Assembly: GCF_963576545.1 (NCBI RefSeq) | Contig: NC_083638.1 | Span: 23,227,090-23,291,089, forward strand | DNA from: Limanda limanda | Taxonomy: Eukaryota > Chordata > Actinopteri > Pleuronectiformes > Pleuronectidae | Direction of reading: 5' to 3' | DNA length: 64,000 nt | Part shown: positions 39,831-59,655 of the stretch, one piece after another | Layout of the letters: every line of letters starts with the position of its first letter | Position numbering within the stretch: the stretch's first letter is position 1 | Position numbers and translations under genes: made by a program | The notes under the pieces: generated by a model | Databases searched by the model: none | Told to the model about the DNA's origin: nothing | Seen by the model: only the letters and a program-made list of their open reading frames with translations

Positions 39831-42800
39831 CCTGATAGGTGCGGACAACACTGGGAAGGCAAAGGGCAGCAAAGGGCAAGGCAGAAAAACAAACCCAACT
39901 TAATACTCAGTAAAACACAAAAACAAAAACGTCAAAACATAGCTGTGATTCAAAGAATCACAGCCAGCAAACAAAAAATCTCAAAACAAACCTGACTGTA
40001 AACATTCGGAACAAATTGAACCCAAACAATGTCAGACTGACTTTGCCCCAGGAGAGGCAGCTCCTGTAACTCTGTTTGATGTCTAATGTAGCCAAGGAAA
40101 TTATGCTTTAATCAGAACGGGAAGTGAGAACAGGTGAAAGATTCATTATTATCACTAAGCAGCAACAGTTATTGAAATCATTTGTATGAACTATAATATC
40201 TAGCTAAAACTGTTTCTATCTTTATTGCTTAAGAGTTCAATCAGACACAGACTATAGTTAAAAAGTTGAAATCCCTCCAGGCTCTCTTTTAATCCCCCTT
40301 TAGGGTGTGACCACTTACTGGCGAGTTCATGTTCCCCTCAACCTTTATCCCATCCAGTGCAAACCCGTCCCCCTCCTCATCATCATCGTGGCGTCGTCAT
40401 CTCCATCTTCCTCAGCTTCAGCTTCACAGCATCAGTTTCCCCTTCAGCATCCACAGCACCCATCCCCAGTTCAGCATCCACAGAACAGCTGGGGATGAGG
40501 CACGTTTTCCTTCATCAGAGCAGAGTCTACAGCTATGTCATGTCATGGTGCGTAGAGGTGGAGAGGGCACTGGTCACCCAGCCACCAGGGGCAGTTTGGA
40601 AAAAATGTCTTTCAATCACTTCCTATCAGTACACACATAACCCTCCCTGCCAGTAGAAGGGGCCAGGGCCATTCGTTTCTGTGTGACCGTACAGGGTACA
40701 GGAGCGAGCTGTGCAGATTTCAGCTTTTTTCAGATCTGCTCCAACAACAAAATTATCAAGAATTGTCAGTGAGGCTTTTTCAGTCTTTAAGAGTCAATGA
40801 TCTGGATCTTAGCCTCGTAAAGATCCTTTCGTGGAATTAATACTTGCCAACAGGCCATGTGTTGGGCTTGCACTGCACAAGCCAGGCGCAGGGCGTATAG
40901 TCGGTCGTGGTGGAGGAGGTGGAGTTAACACCGGATGGGAGTGAGTTGTGGAATTCATGAAGCCCAGTTCCCAGAGTTTGAAAGGAAGACAAACAGAAAA
41001 TTATTAATTTACTGCGATGCGTAATTGAGATTAAAGTAGATTATATAAATTTATAATTAAAAGAAACAAACAAAATAATCGAATCAAAACATACATACCC
41101 TCTTTTGGTATTCAACAATCTCATAAAACTTTTGAGGTGTGGTCGGCCAAATCAGTGGACATTAAAAATAAAAGGTTAAACAAGTTGAATTTCAATGAGC
41201 AGCAGATATGACAGTGTTTGTTAATTTGAGTTCAAACCATTTTCCAAAATTCATTCGACTGCTCCATAACATGATAATTCAGAAGCTTTGACGTCAAACT
41301 GTCCTGTGATAAAACAGGAATCACATACAAAAAGGACAAATGTGTGAGACAAACGTTTCAGAGTTGACAGCTGAAACAATTCAAAACAATTTAAAAGTTA
41401 TTCTGCCACAATTTCCTTCATGATGAAATAAAAACAATAATTGGAGCTTAACATCACCTTTCAAATTAAGAGCCTTAGATGTTAAGATAACTGGTGAAAC
41501 AAAACAACAAAATAAAAACCTTCTTTTCAGAGTTTGAAAGTTAAAGTGTCCAAAATAAATTTAAATCTAATTATAGATATGACATTCAAATAAGTGTGTA
41601 ACCAGAGGGCCTTGTATTATGGTTTCTGCACTTCATTTAAAATGAAACCGGCTATTAGTTAAAGTGTATTTGACCTCTGACCTTTAACTGGATTTTAATT
41701 TATTCTTCTTCAATGGTGAAACATATTTATTTTAGGACTCTCCAGAGTTACATGGGGGTTGAATCAAACTTCTAGTTTAAATTCCAACTGTAAATAGATT
41801 TGACATGTCTTGACTATTGAATTCTTAATGGATGATTTGAATATGGAATTAAAGCAACTACAGGTGAAAACAAAGAAATATCTAATTCTAGGCAGCACAG
41901 AATTTAGTTTAAAGTTAAGTTAGAATTTCTCATCCTAATATGATTGATTCAGCTCATAACTGTACTTAGAGATGGGCTTTAAAAAGACACCTTAATGTGA
42001 TTTTGTAAATCACTCATCCTTGAATTTATATTACAAATCAAATTAATAACTTGTGAAGTATTAAACTGGTGTCTACTATTATCCCTCCTGTGTCAGGTAT
42101 TACATAAAATAAGATATTAAATGATTTCTCCTTTCCTCTAATAGATAAGATATATTTTGGAAATATCTGAAAGAACAAATTTGTGCCAAAAAGTGTAATT
42201 TTAACAATTCCTTCTGGAATTCTTTACTTCTGAATGAAGCAATATTAAAAACAAACACACAAACAAATAAACAAACACCAAGCCTTCTTATGATGTCAAC
42301 GCCAGTTGTAAGCTGTAAGGCTTCTGGCCCTCCCCCTTTTCATCCTCTGCTGTGCAAGTCTTAATCTTTCTTTGGCAAATCCTAAACACATTTACCCCTC
42401 CCACCCTTACATACAACATTTATCAGATGGCAATCGCATATAACACCCACTAGTTTAGGAAAAAGTCGTTTTCCAGTCAGTTTGTCGCTCCGTCAGTTTT
42501 TTCTGTGTCTTCAGTTAGCCAGCTGACCTTGAGACATTTCTCTCGTTTCCACACACACAAACACTCCTACTCCCACACACACTGGGAGTTATCTCCCTGC
42601 ACACAAGCACACAAACATTCACAGCCCAAGCGCGCTCTGCCACGTTTTTTTTTACATTTCGGGCAGAGACCGGACTCCCTCTTTTGAGATTCAAAGGGCC
42701 GCGCCCCAAGGTTTTCTACCAGTCACTCAGTCTAACAGCCACACACTTCCATTCATACTAGTTACTTCACATCCTCTCTATATTATATAATCAATAGTAG

Positions 42801-42859
42801 TATAATCATTTTATATAAGTAATTTCCTCTTTCAAATCCTTATTCGTAACAGCCTTCCG
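39831..42859 (-). other. ERV 3' internal region without recognisable env
   Basis: About 3 kb between pol and the 3' LTR, where env would lie. Both strands are AT-rich with no frame over about 100 codons and no envelope features I can see. It may be a decayed env or unrelated insertion. Confidence 0.5.
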
Positions 42860-43303
42860 TTATTTGTGCCCAATTGAAACAATGGTGTGTCTGGTTTGTA
42901 AAGCTCCTGTTACATTATTCAAATGAGTTCTTATTTCAGCCAATGGGCTGGAAGGTGAAGGTGCTGGGGTACAATGTGTCAGGTGGTGCCAAGGTGCGCC
43001 TGATTTACCTTTGACCTGGGCCGAGTGTGAAGTAACCTCCTTCACTTCGTACGGTCCAGTCCACCTGGGTTCTGGCCACTTTCTCTTGTGAACCTTGACT
43101 CTTACCCAGTCACCAACTTTTACCTTCGGTTCTGCAGCTTCCTCCGGATCAGTCGCCAGGGCCCTGGAGACCTGATTGGAGAGAGCTGCAGTAAGAGCAG
43201 TTAAAATCTTCATATAACTTGACATTTCAATCTCAAAAACATCCAAGGATGGCACGTGACCTCCATCCTTGGGTGGACCTGGCATAACTCTGCCAGTCAA
43301 CAT
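42860..43303 (-). pseudogene. ERV pol C-terminus (integrase C-terminal domain)
   Basis: A 147-codon frame beginning LTGRVMPGPPKDGG, with the gammaretroviral integrase tail signature GDWVRVKVHKRKWPEPRW followed by WTGPYEV and W-H-H-L-T-H-C. It is the last part of pol; everything upstream of it is gone, so it is a remnant. Confidence 0.9.
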
Positions 43304-43384
43304 TTATACCTTTTTCTTCATCTGATTCTACTTTAGTAATCCAATTGTTAGGTCTTTCCATTTCCCTCTATCATCTTTTAAGAT

Positions 43385-44713
43385 GTGGGAGACCTGATTC
43401 GAGTTGAATTCGTAGCTAATACTCACACACCAACCTGTAAATCGGCGTTTTGTTTTACAGTGTGCGTCTTCGCTTTATCTTTTTGAAGTGGGAGACCGAA
43501 TTTGAGTTGAATTCGTAGCTAATACTCACACACCAACCTGTAAATCGGCGTTTTTTTTTACAGTGTGCGTCTTCGCTGTATCTTTTTGAAGTGGGAGACC
43601 GAATTTGAGTTGAATTCGTAGCTAATACTCACACACCAACCTGTAAATCGGCGTTTTGTTTTACAGTGTGCGTCTTCGCTGTATCTTTTTGAAGTGGGAG
43701 ACCGAATTTGAGTTGAATTCGTAGCTAATACTCACACACCAACCTGTAAATCGGCGTTTTGTTTTACAGTGTGCGTCTTCGCTGTATCTTTTTGAAGTGG
43801 GAGACCGAATTTGAGTTGAATTCGTAGCTAATACTCACACACCAACCTCTAAATCGGCGTTTTGTTTTACAGTGTGCGTCTTCGCTTTATCTTTTTGAAG
43901 TGGGAGACCGAATTTGAGTTGAATTCGTAGCTAATACTCACACACCAACCTGTAAATCGGCGTTTTGTTTTACAGTGTGCGTCTTCGCTGTATCTTTTTG
44001 AAGTGGGAGACCTGATTTGAGTTGAATTCGTAGCTAATACTCACACACCAACCTGTAAATCGGCGTTTTGTTTTACAGTGTGCGTCTTCGCTGTATCTTT
44101 TTGAAGTGGGAGACCGAATTTGAGTTGAATTCGTAGCTAATACTCACACACCAACCTGTAAATCGGCGTTTTGTTTTACAGTGTGCGTCTTCGCTGTATC
44201 TTTTTGAAGTGGGAGACCGAATTTGAGTTGAATTCGTAGCTAATACTCACACACCAACCTCTAAATCGGCGTTTTGTTTTACAGTGTGCGTCTTCGCTTT
44301 ATCTTTTTGAAGTGGGAGACCGAATTTGAGTTGAATTCGTAGCTAATACTCACACACCAACCTGTAAATCGGCGTTTTGTTTTACAGTGTGCGTCTTCGC
44401 TGTATCTTTTTGAAGTGGGAGACCTGATTTGAGTTGAATTCGTAGCTAATACTCACACACCAACCTGTAAATCGGCGTTTTGTTTTACAGTGTGCGTCTT
44501 CGCTGTATCTTTTTGAAGTGGGAGACCGAATTTGAGTTGAATTCGTAGCTAATACTCACACACCAACCTGTAAATCGGCGTTTTGTTTTACAGTGTGCGT
44601 CTTCGCTTTATCTTTTTGAAGTGGGAGACCGAATTTGAGTTGAATTCGTAGCTAATACTCACACACCAACCTGTAAATCGGCGTTTTGTTTTACAGTGTG
44701 CGTCTTCGCTTTG
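43385..44713. repeat. 103-bp satellite array, about 12.9 copies
   Basis: Units start at 43385 and every 103 bp to 44621 (GTGGGAGACC...). Units are over 95% alike. Shared variants recur every 412 bp: CCTGATTT at 44003 and 44415 units, CTCTAAAT in the 43797 and 44209 units. That makes a four-unit higher-order repeat. No spacers, so this is not a CRISPR array. Confidence 0.97.
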
Positions 44714-45051
44714 TTATTAAAATACAACCGTCACCATTGCATAATACACAGATAATACACATAATTTCAGACCATTTTAATTACTTTGTTAAATTTATCT
44801 TTTGCAACTTGTATTCACCTCAGTACTACTGATCAAAAATTTGGGTTTTCTATCACGACAATATGCAGATTTCAATTAAATAGGCTCTGCTTACCTTTTT
44901 AGTAGTACAGCGCTGCTTTGATCAGTTTCCCAAGGCGATACGAGTCACTTCAGGATGGTTCTTTTGCCGTCTGAGAGACGGCCTCCTCCCCAACTGGCTG
45001 CTCTCCACTCCGCTCTTCCAATCGTCTTAAACCATCCTCAATGCTACCATT

Positions 45052-45703
45052 TTGTTGCGGGTGGAAATCAAAGGCAGGAGGCGTCGTTCTCAAGTTAAAA
45101 TTAAGCAAGTTTATTCAGAGGTCACAGGTCAGGAAACTGCGGTGTCTAGCAAATGAGCATGCATGGTCCACTGATCCTGTACAGGAAAAATGGCGCTGAG
45201 GCAGAGTACGCAGAAAGCTTATATATTGATACTGGGCATGACAGAGGTTCTTCTTGGATTGGGATTGGTCGGATCTCGTCGGGTCGTCCTCCTGGCGTCG
45301 TTTGGTCCTCCTCCTGGCGTTGCGTGATGACGTGCAAGCTGTGTTGCGGTTACTAGAGTTCATGAGCATATTGCCTCGTGTGTGCGCTTATTTTATGTGT
45401 GTGTGAAGTGAAGTGAGGTCATAGAAAACTGTGAGAAAGGCATGAAAACCTCTAGTCTAATCTGTCCGCTGTGTGTGTGTGAGGGAGTCTCAGAACTAAT
45501 ATAATGAAGTGATTCATGAAGCCAGAGGTTTGAAAACCTGTTATCTGTCCGCTATGCCAGACTCCCTTTTTAAGGAGTATGAAACATTCTGAGGTTGAGA
45601 AGCAGGAGAAGAACTATGTGTTATGTTTGTGTGTTTACGCTATGTGTATCTGACTACACGTTAAAGTGTGTGTATGTGTGTGAACAGTGGTGTATTGTCA
45701 ACA
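45052..45703 (-). repeat. ERV 5' LTR (full length, inferred)
   Basis: Minus strand: TGTTGACAATAC at 45703 through U3 to a TATA-like TATATAAGC (about 45217-45225), a poly(A) signal in CTGAATAAACTTGC (about 45104-45117), and an end at CCCGCAACA (about 45052). Only the first 353 nt are matched by the left LTR, so the inner limit rests on these signals. Confidence 0.65.
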
Positions 45704-45826
45704 GTGTGAAGCAATAAACTGGTCATTTGTTCAACTTGTTCTTTGTCTCAGGCCTACCTCTCCTTCGAATCTAGGTAGATATTTAGTGCTTTTGCTAATA
45801 AAAGCCCCAGACAAGTGCTACATTTG

Positions 45827-46310
45827 CAGGTTTATGTACTTATACTATGTGTTAAGACACGTTAAACAGTTACAGCAGCAGGCTAATGAAATGATGAATT
45901 GGATTAATAATCTGGCTTCGGTTCAACACCTCACGTCTGCGTCGCCACTTTCCCGTCTCCAAAACGTTTGTACGCATGGGTCAGAGTTTGCGTGGAAATA
46001 CGCACATTTTCCCGCCAAGTTTGTTTTTATAAATCCCAACGTTTGCGTGAGAATTGGCGTACGCACATTTCCGGCCCCGTTTTGTGCGTACGCAACGGTT
46101 ATAAATGAGACCCTAGGGCTGTTATACAGAGCCTCAGTTATGCCCCAATATAGGCTGCAGGTGGCCCTGTTTAATTCACCAGGGATGGGACCGGGCATAG
46201 GATTCTCTCTGCAAGGACCCTACAGGGCTGTTCCAGCTATGATGCAGAGGTACCAGCCGAAGATATGGTGAAGCCCCGTCACATGGACAGTTGTTGTTTC
46301 CAGCCCCTCT
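45827..46310 (+). mobile_element. Internally deleted copy of the 54.6-56.2 kb element, next to ampd3's 3' end
   Basis: The left part (45827-45896) matches 54563-54632; the right part (46110-46290) matches 55308-55495. The middle is replaced by a different AT/CG-mixed sequence with 'cgtacgcac' repeats that resembles a Harbinger end ('ataaatgagacccta'). It borders ampd3-derived sequence at 46310. Confidence 0.75.
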
Positions 46311-46377
46311 ACAACAAGTGTTCTTATGGACATTGTGCAGTGTATACAAAACCTGAAAGTTGTCATGTTTCAAACAG

Positions 46378-46383
46378 TTTATT
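46378..46383 (-). promoter_or_regulatory. Probable ampd3 poly(A) signal
   Basis: TTTATT on plus gives AATAAA on minus, about 255 nt past the ampd3 stop codon and just before the transposon boundary. Confidence 0.55.
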
Positions 46384-46636
46384 TCACACACCCCTATCAT
46401 GAAATGGAGTGTAAAGTACAAGTGTTTATACATAGTGGGTTTTGTTTAATGACAAGTATGTGAAACTGTAGTACACACGTGCAGCTCTTTACAGTTTTGT
46501 CAAAAACCCTTGAGACCCAACCATAACCATAAGCTTAACATTGTACTTTACTGACTGGATATGTTTTTAAAATTATTATTTAACCATCACAGTCACTAAA
46601 TGGCCCTTTTCAGCATGCACTAATGTGATGTCTGTT

Positions 46637-54459
<7,823 letters not shown>

Positions 54460-54562
54460 ATCTGTGGATGTTGTCCTCTCAGGTCAGACTCAGTGAAGCA
54501 CTATACAGATGATATCTCGACTAGGGTCTGTTGTAGAAAATTCTGTATACATTAATTCTTTG

Positions 54563-56190
54563 CAAGTTTATGTACTTATACTATGTGTTCAGACACGTTA
54601 AACAGTTACAGCGGCAGGCTAATGAGATCTTACCGTTTAAAGGCTCAGATCAAAGGCCTCCAATGGCTAAGATGTATAATGGTATATGAAGTCATACTGA
54701 TTAAAGGCTCAGATCGAAGGCCTCCAAAAGCTAAGATTTATAATGGTGTCATAATTGGACTGATAACCAGAAGTTTGTATCTGGCACAGTATTATACTTT
54801 TTATCTCCAACATTTAATAGCGCCAGCATATAGAGACATAGCACCTGAGGAAGGCACCTTGTATGGCAGATGGCAAACAAGTACATATGTTCTGCTGCAA
54901 GGACTAAACCTGGATCATTGCATTGTCTCAATCAAATATATCTATCACCTGGCCCAACTACAGAAAGCTATATGCATGCCTCTGTACACTAGGGCACAGA
55001 CTGATGTTATCACAATAAGACTAGGATCACAGGTTTTGTTCAGAACTCACATATAGCCAGGCGAGGAAAAAATGCCATAAAACCATTTGACGCGAGGTGT
55101 GAACTAGGTTATCGTTTATATACAGACAAGTCCAAAGTGGTAGCTGTCCTATCCCATATTGCAGGGACTATGCCAGAGGGTGTATGGACAGTTTGTATTA
55201 ATGCTTGTACATTATCCTGATACACAGTCATGTCAGAAGGCCCAGGATACAATTGGAAATCCACCCAATCATATTATGCAGCCCCACAAGTACATCACCA
55301 GGATGGCCAGGGCTGTTTTACAAAGCTTCAGTTATGCCCCAATATAGGCTGCAGGTTGCCCCATTTAATTCAATCGAGATGGGACCGGGCATAGGATTCT
55401 CCCTGCAAGGACCCTACAGGGCGTTCCAGCTATGAGGCAGAGGTGCAAGCCAAAGATATGGTAAAGCGCGGTCACATGGACAGTTGTAGTTTCCAGCACC
55501 AACAGCCTCTCCACTAGCAGCACCAGGATGGAACACCCAACGCCCGACCACGTCAGGATATGCAGCTCCATCTCAGATGATGCAGAATGCAGATGCCTAC
55601 ACTGCACCACGTCCTCCAACATCCTCCATAATATATCGTCTGCTCACAGCAGACACGGTTACTCAGCACGCAGAGCCACCCTCATCTGTCAGCATGCCAG
55701 CTGATGTACCCCTCACCCCCATGTCACCAACTGTTTCGCAAAGTGACACCACCGATCAACCCCCAGCCGCGGGTGCTGATATTGACACTGGCACTGACTC
55801 TGACAGTGACATCCTGGTAACCAAGATCCACACACGTGATCTCAGTGTAAGCCTGGATCCTGCCTTCATCATCTCCCTGGAAACATGGGAGTTCCGTGCA
55901 CTTATGTCCACCATGTCACCAGCAGAGGCCTGTCAATATTGTGGCATCAGAGTAAGAGAAAAGAGACGTGCCACCAATCAGCGAGCACGGCTCAAGCGCC
56001 AACATGAGCTGAACAACTTCAAAGCAGGGTGAACGAATTGGAGAGTGAGAATAGCTTGCTGATCCAACAATTGAAGTCCAGCTACAACGTCCTAGCCACC
56101 TACAGACGCCTTCGTAGACTTGGAAAAAACACTGCTCACCACACTGACCTTTCATACACCACTATGCACAAGCTCCTTCTTTGTTAATAG
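54563..56190 (+). mobile_element. Unclassified element with bZIP-like gene
   Basis: Starts exactly where ampd3-homologous sequence stops (54562). A shortened copy sits at 45827-46310. It contains a 157-codon frame (54583-55056) without known features, a broken middle, and a 151-codon frame ending in a basic/leucine-zipper-like segment. A local duplication is visible: 'aaaggctcagatc.aaggcctcca' at 54636 and 54703. No RT, integrase or transposase was recognised, so class is open. Confidence 0.55.
55577..56187 (+). pseudogene. bZIP-like protein, one frameshift
   Basis: The frame 55577-56032 gives a Pro/Ser/Thr-rich N-terminus, an acidic stretch (GADIDTGTDSDSDI), a C-x2-C pair, then a basic block (VREKRRATNQRARLKRQ). 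A one-base loss near 56028 moves to a second frame that continues as a coiled coil to TAA at about 56187. Across the shift, residues every seven positions are Leu, Val, Asn, Leu, Leu, with the Asn in the usual central zipper place. This is bZIP architecture; the exact family is not recognised. Confidence 0.5.
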
Positions 56191-57755
56191 TGAGAATACT
56201 CCTTTTGTTGCCAGTATGGTTAAATAGTCTTCATATGGATACTGTTCATCAGGCTGTTTAACCAGCATAATAAATCATAGCCCTGCAAACCCCATTCCCA
56301 CCGAGGTCTGGACACTGGTAAGTGTCATTATCATAATCTGTGACAAATGGAAGCATATGCTGCGCCTAAACGCTTTAGCTCAACAACCAGGTGATTTCTC
56401 ATATCTGCTTGTGATGCACATGTGGTTGAGTTCCTTGAAGTATAACAATGAAATGGCTGAGAGTGAAAAAGCACATGCCGTCGCTCTCTATGCTTGAATT
56501 ATCCAGAAAAGACTGCAAACCACTCATTGTTGTATCTCTTCTAACACATACGGTCGTTAAAACACATTGATGTTCATTTCCTGTAGGCTACTGCGGTTCA
56601 GATCACCTTTTTATAATGCTTCTGATCCATAATATTTGTAAAGGGATAATATTTCAGAAACTACACTGGCAGTCAGTAGAGCCCATACCCCCTCCCTCTC
56701 CCCCCAACATGCCCTTTAAATTCAATCAAGGTGCAAGTTTCACACACTCATAAACATCATGTGTTGCAAGAACCATGAATATTCCCATGAAAACCTATCT
56801 ATCACACAATGATTAAAAAAAGGGGCACATTTTATTTTTTATCCTGAATCTACCCCCTGATCTTGAACAGATTTAGTCAGTGTTTTTCTCTGGCCCATAC
56901 CATTACACCACATTTTTTCATTAAGTTTTGTGGAAATCTTCTCTTTCTAATGAAACAGAAGATGAAATATTTTATTCATCAATGCAGGAGCCTTTGTTTT
57001 AATTGATCAAAGTGTCTGGTTTAGGACGCATCAGATCTGAGGACCGGAAAGCTGTTTTATAGTGCAGCTCTGCAGAAAGAATGATCACACACTAATGTGG
57101 GGTGTAGCTTAATGGTGCTCACTCTGCACTGTGCTAATGTGGTTGTGTGTCTGTGAGTGTGCACAAATGGAAACGTGGGGTTGGCTATATATCATCATCC
57201 ACAGTGTCATCATACATTATTTATTTAAAAAGCACTGGGCTCATAGACCCACACTCTGCTGTCTTATGCTTTTTCTAGTTTGGGCTTTTCTCAGACACCT
57301 CACTGTCAATGTTGGCCGAGCCCCCACTTGGGCTCTTTCACAAAGTCATATCTAAAAGGGAGGAGAACAACGCAAGAGAAAGCCATTTGCCACATTACAG
57401 AGAGCGATAGTGAGAGATGGAGAGAGGGCGAGTCGAGAGGCTCACTCTTAAAAGGAAACCAATCTCCTCTTCTCATGTTTCTCAGTGGATCAGGCCTGGA
57501 GAAGAAAGACACACAGAGGAAGTGCACTCACCCATAGGTGCAAAGCAGCCTCCTGAATCTCTAGCAAATACATTTCAAGTAAGATGTGATTGCACTAATG
57601 GATGGGTCTGGATACAGATGTATACAGACCAGATAGCATTTGAAGTTTCACATACAGTATAACTATAAATCAAGACTTTTTAAAAGGAAAATTGAAAACA
57701 TTGAGAGATACATTAAACGTGATCATCTAGTAATAAGACAAATAAGTCCACTCAC

Positions 57756-57900
57756 CTTGTCAGGCTCTGCTGTCTCTGAAGTTTTTAGAAACCTGCGCAC
57801 AATCTCCCTCAGAGAAACATCGAAGTCATGCTGTGTGTTAGTTGTGGCCAGAGTATATGATATCTCTTCCTCCACCCTCCTGTGCACATCACTCCATCCT
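57756..57900 (-). other. Possible exon of unknown gene
   Basis: On the minus strand an open stretch (VHRRVEEEISYTLATTNTQH and DVSLREIVRRFLKTSETAEP) ends at a strong donor AAG/GTGAGTGG. There is no in-frame ATG and no good acceptor at its 5' side. It could be a 5'UTR exon of ampd3 or chance. Confidence 0.2.
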
Positions 57901-58821
57901 TAACTCCTTCATTGCTGCAGCTTAGCACGAGAACATCAGCTGAACAAACTCAGAGGTCTGCTATCGTGGTGATTTTACAGCTACACTACTTTTTCATGCA
58001 GAACAAACGGATATGCTTGATTTTGTGTTCGGGTTAATCTGGAAAATCAATGTTCTCCCAGTTTTTCTCAATTCTTTCTTGGAGACTAATATCTTCTCAC
58101 ACTGCACACAGTTTTCTTGTTGTTATACTTTATATATTAGTCTTTATTCCATTTTTTCCTTTCTATTTCTTACACTTAAGTATTATTATCCTGACACAAC
58201 GCCTGTTGTTGTTTCTTGCTGCTGTAATATTGCAAATTTCCTCATTGGATTATCTTACCGTATCTCATCTTTTATTGTGTTGTTAATGTTTTTTATTCAT
58301 AACCGGCAGGGATATTCTGTTTTCACCTCGTGGGATAGGGCTTCTTTTTACATTCTCACTGATTTCCCAGGGGCTTTAAAACCCTGCTCTCTTGAACTCA
58401 AGTAACATACATTGACCTGGGTTCACTGCATCACTGAACATCGTGGAGTAAATGTTTGTATTGTGTTTAAGTTGCAATGAGACAAATGCTCAAACCTCAA
58501 CATCAGTCTCGGGGCAGACTCTCACAGCCAGATCACTGCACTGTCTCTGTAACCCTTCCAGTGCAGAATGATCCGTCTTGCAGCACAGCAAGAGTGAACT
58601 CCTCACTCTGCATTAGGACCCAGATTTACTGATGTAGTAATAAGCAGCAGGGGGCACACGGGCCCTAATTTAGCCTGACAGTGTTCAAGATTATAATGCT
58701 AATCCTCTCATCTCAGGTTATCAGGGTACTTTTAGAGTTGGCTTTGGAGGACTGACTACTTACCCTGGGCCTCTATCACTTTGATTGACAGCAGTGTTGT
58801 TGGGCTGATCGTTCATCTGCT

Positions 58822-58880
58822 TCCTCTCCTCTCCTCTCCTCTCCTCTCCTCTCCTCTCCTCTCGCCTCTTCTCCTCTCCT
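58822..58880 (+). repeat. (TCTCC)n pentanucleotide repeat
   Basis: About ten units, the last ones imperfect (CTCGCCTCTT). Confidence 0.95.
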
Positions 58881-59554
58881 ATGTTGTGCCAGCGACACAA
58901 TATCAATGACCGATACCACATCGTTTAAATAGGGGATCTTATTAATATCTGGGTTGGTTATTTAAAAAAACTGAACCCAACAGTGTATAGACTTGATGCT
59001 TTGCATACAGTGAGTCCTGCAAAATGGGTATTATTGTTTACCAGTTGACCTACACAGTTTGTTTCTCATTTGCGTTACTCACTGATTGGCTTACTGAGAG
59101 AGTGACATGTTCACACAGTTAGAGTAGAGTACACTCAGTGGGCCAGATCTAGATCAGTATATTCTTAGATATTCTTAACTCTTACTGTGATAAGAAACAG
59201 TGTAAATGTTCTTTTTTTCACTGTCACTGTCACTGTTTTGCATAGAAACTCATTAAAATTATAGAAATACAAGTATCTTAATCAGCCACCAGGTGGCACA
59301 CTCGGTTTGTTTTAGTTTCTTCACAGTGTTAGTGAATTGCCTGGTGTCATTCAATCATTTGTTGGACAGGTGTTGTGTTGTTGACAAAGCTACTGTACAT
59401 TGTGCTGATTTAATTTCGCTGTAAGCTTCTTCAGGAATAGATAAAAACAAATGCAAATAAAGATGGACCACCCCAAAATAAATCTTTTAATTAAGCGATA
59501 TTGTATGCATAGATTCATTGGTGCAAAAGTAAAGAGGACAAATATTCTGCTTTT

Positions 59555-59655
59555 AAAATCAATCAATCAATCAAATTTGATTTGTATAGCCCATATTCAC
59601 AAATCACAATTGTCTCATAGGACTTCAACAAGGTGTGACATCCTCTGCCCTTAAC
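59555..59655 (+). repeat. Dispersed fish repeat fragment
   Basis: 'caatcaatcaatcaaatttg' followed by 'tttgtatagcccatattcac' and 'catcctctgcccttaaccct', a common teleost repeat likely derived from a non-LTR element 3' end. Confidence 0.6.

Larger units (their letters stand above)
39467..45703 (-). mobile_element. Gammaretrovirus-like ERV, internally deleted
   Basis: Two direct repeats at 39467-39816 and 45351-45703 are nearly identical (the right copy has an extra 'gaagt'). On the minus strand they start TGTTGACAATAC. A polypurine tract GGAAAGGGGGATT lies directly before the left one, as expected for the 3' LTR. Between them is the end of a pol gene (42860-43303). gag, protease, RT and any env are not recognisable, and a 103-bp satellite occupies the position of gag/pol. 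The left LTR is cut short. Confidence 0.85.

Noticed and set aside
40307..40656. Three overlapping Ser/Pro/His-rich frames of 63-103 codons
   Set aside because: Low-complexity 'cagcatcc' repeats; no domain and no splice context.
43385..44713. Regular array that could be mistaken for a CRISPR
   Set aside because: Units are contiguous 103-mers without spacers, in a eukaryotic genome beside an ERV.
54583..55056. 157-codon frame as an independent host gene
   Set aside because: Part of it is a local duplication and it belongs to an element repeated next to ampd3; no domain recognised. Kept only as part of the element.
57098..57125. 'ggtgtagcttaatggt' as a tRNA gene
   Set aside because: A tRNA 5'-like word only; no cloverleaf arms or T-loop follow.
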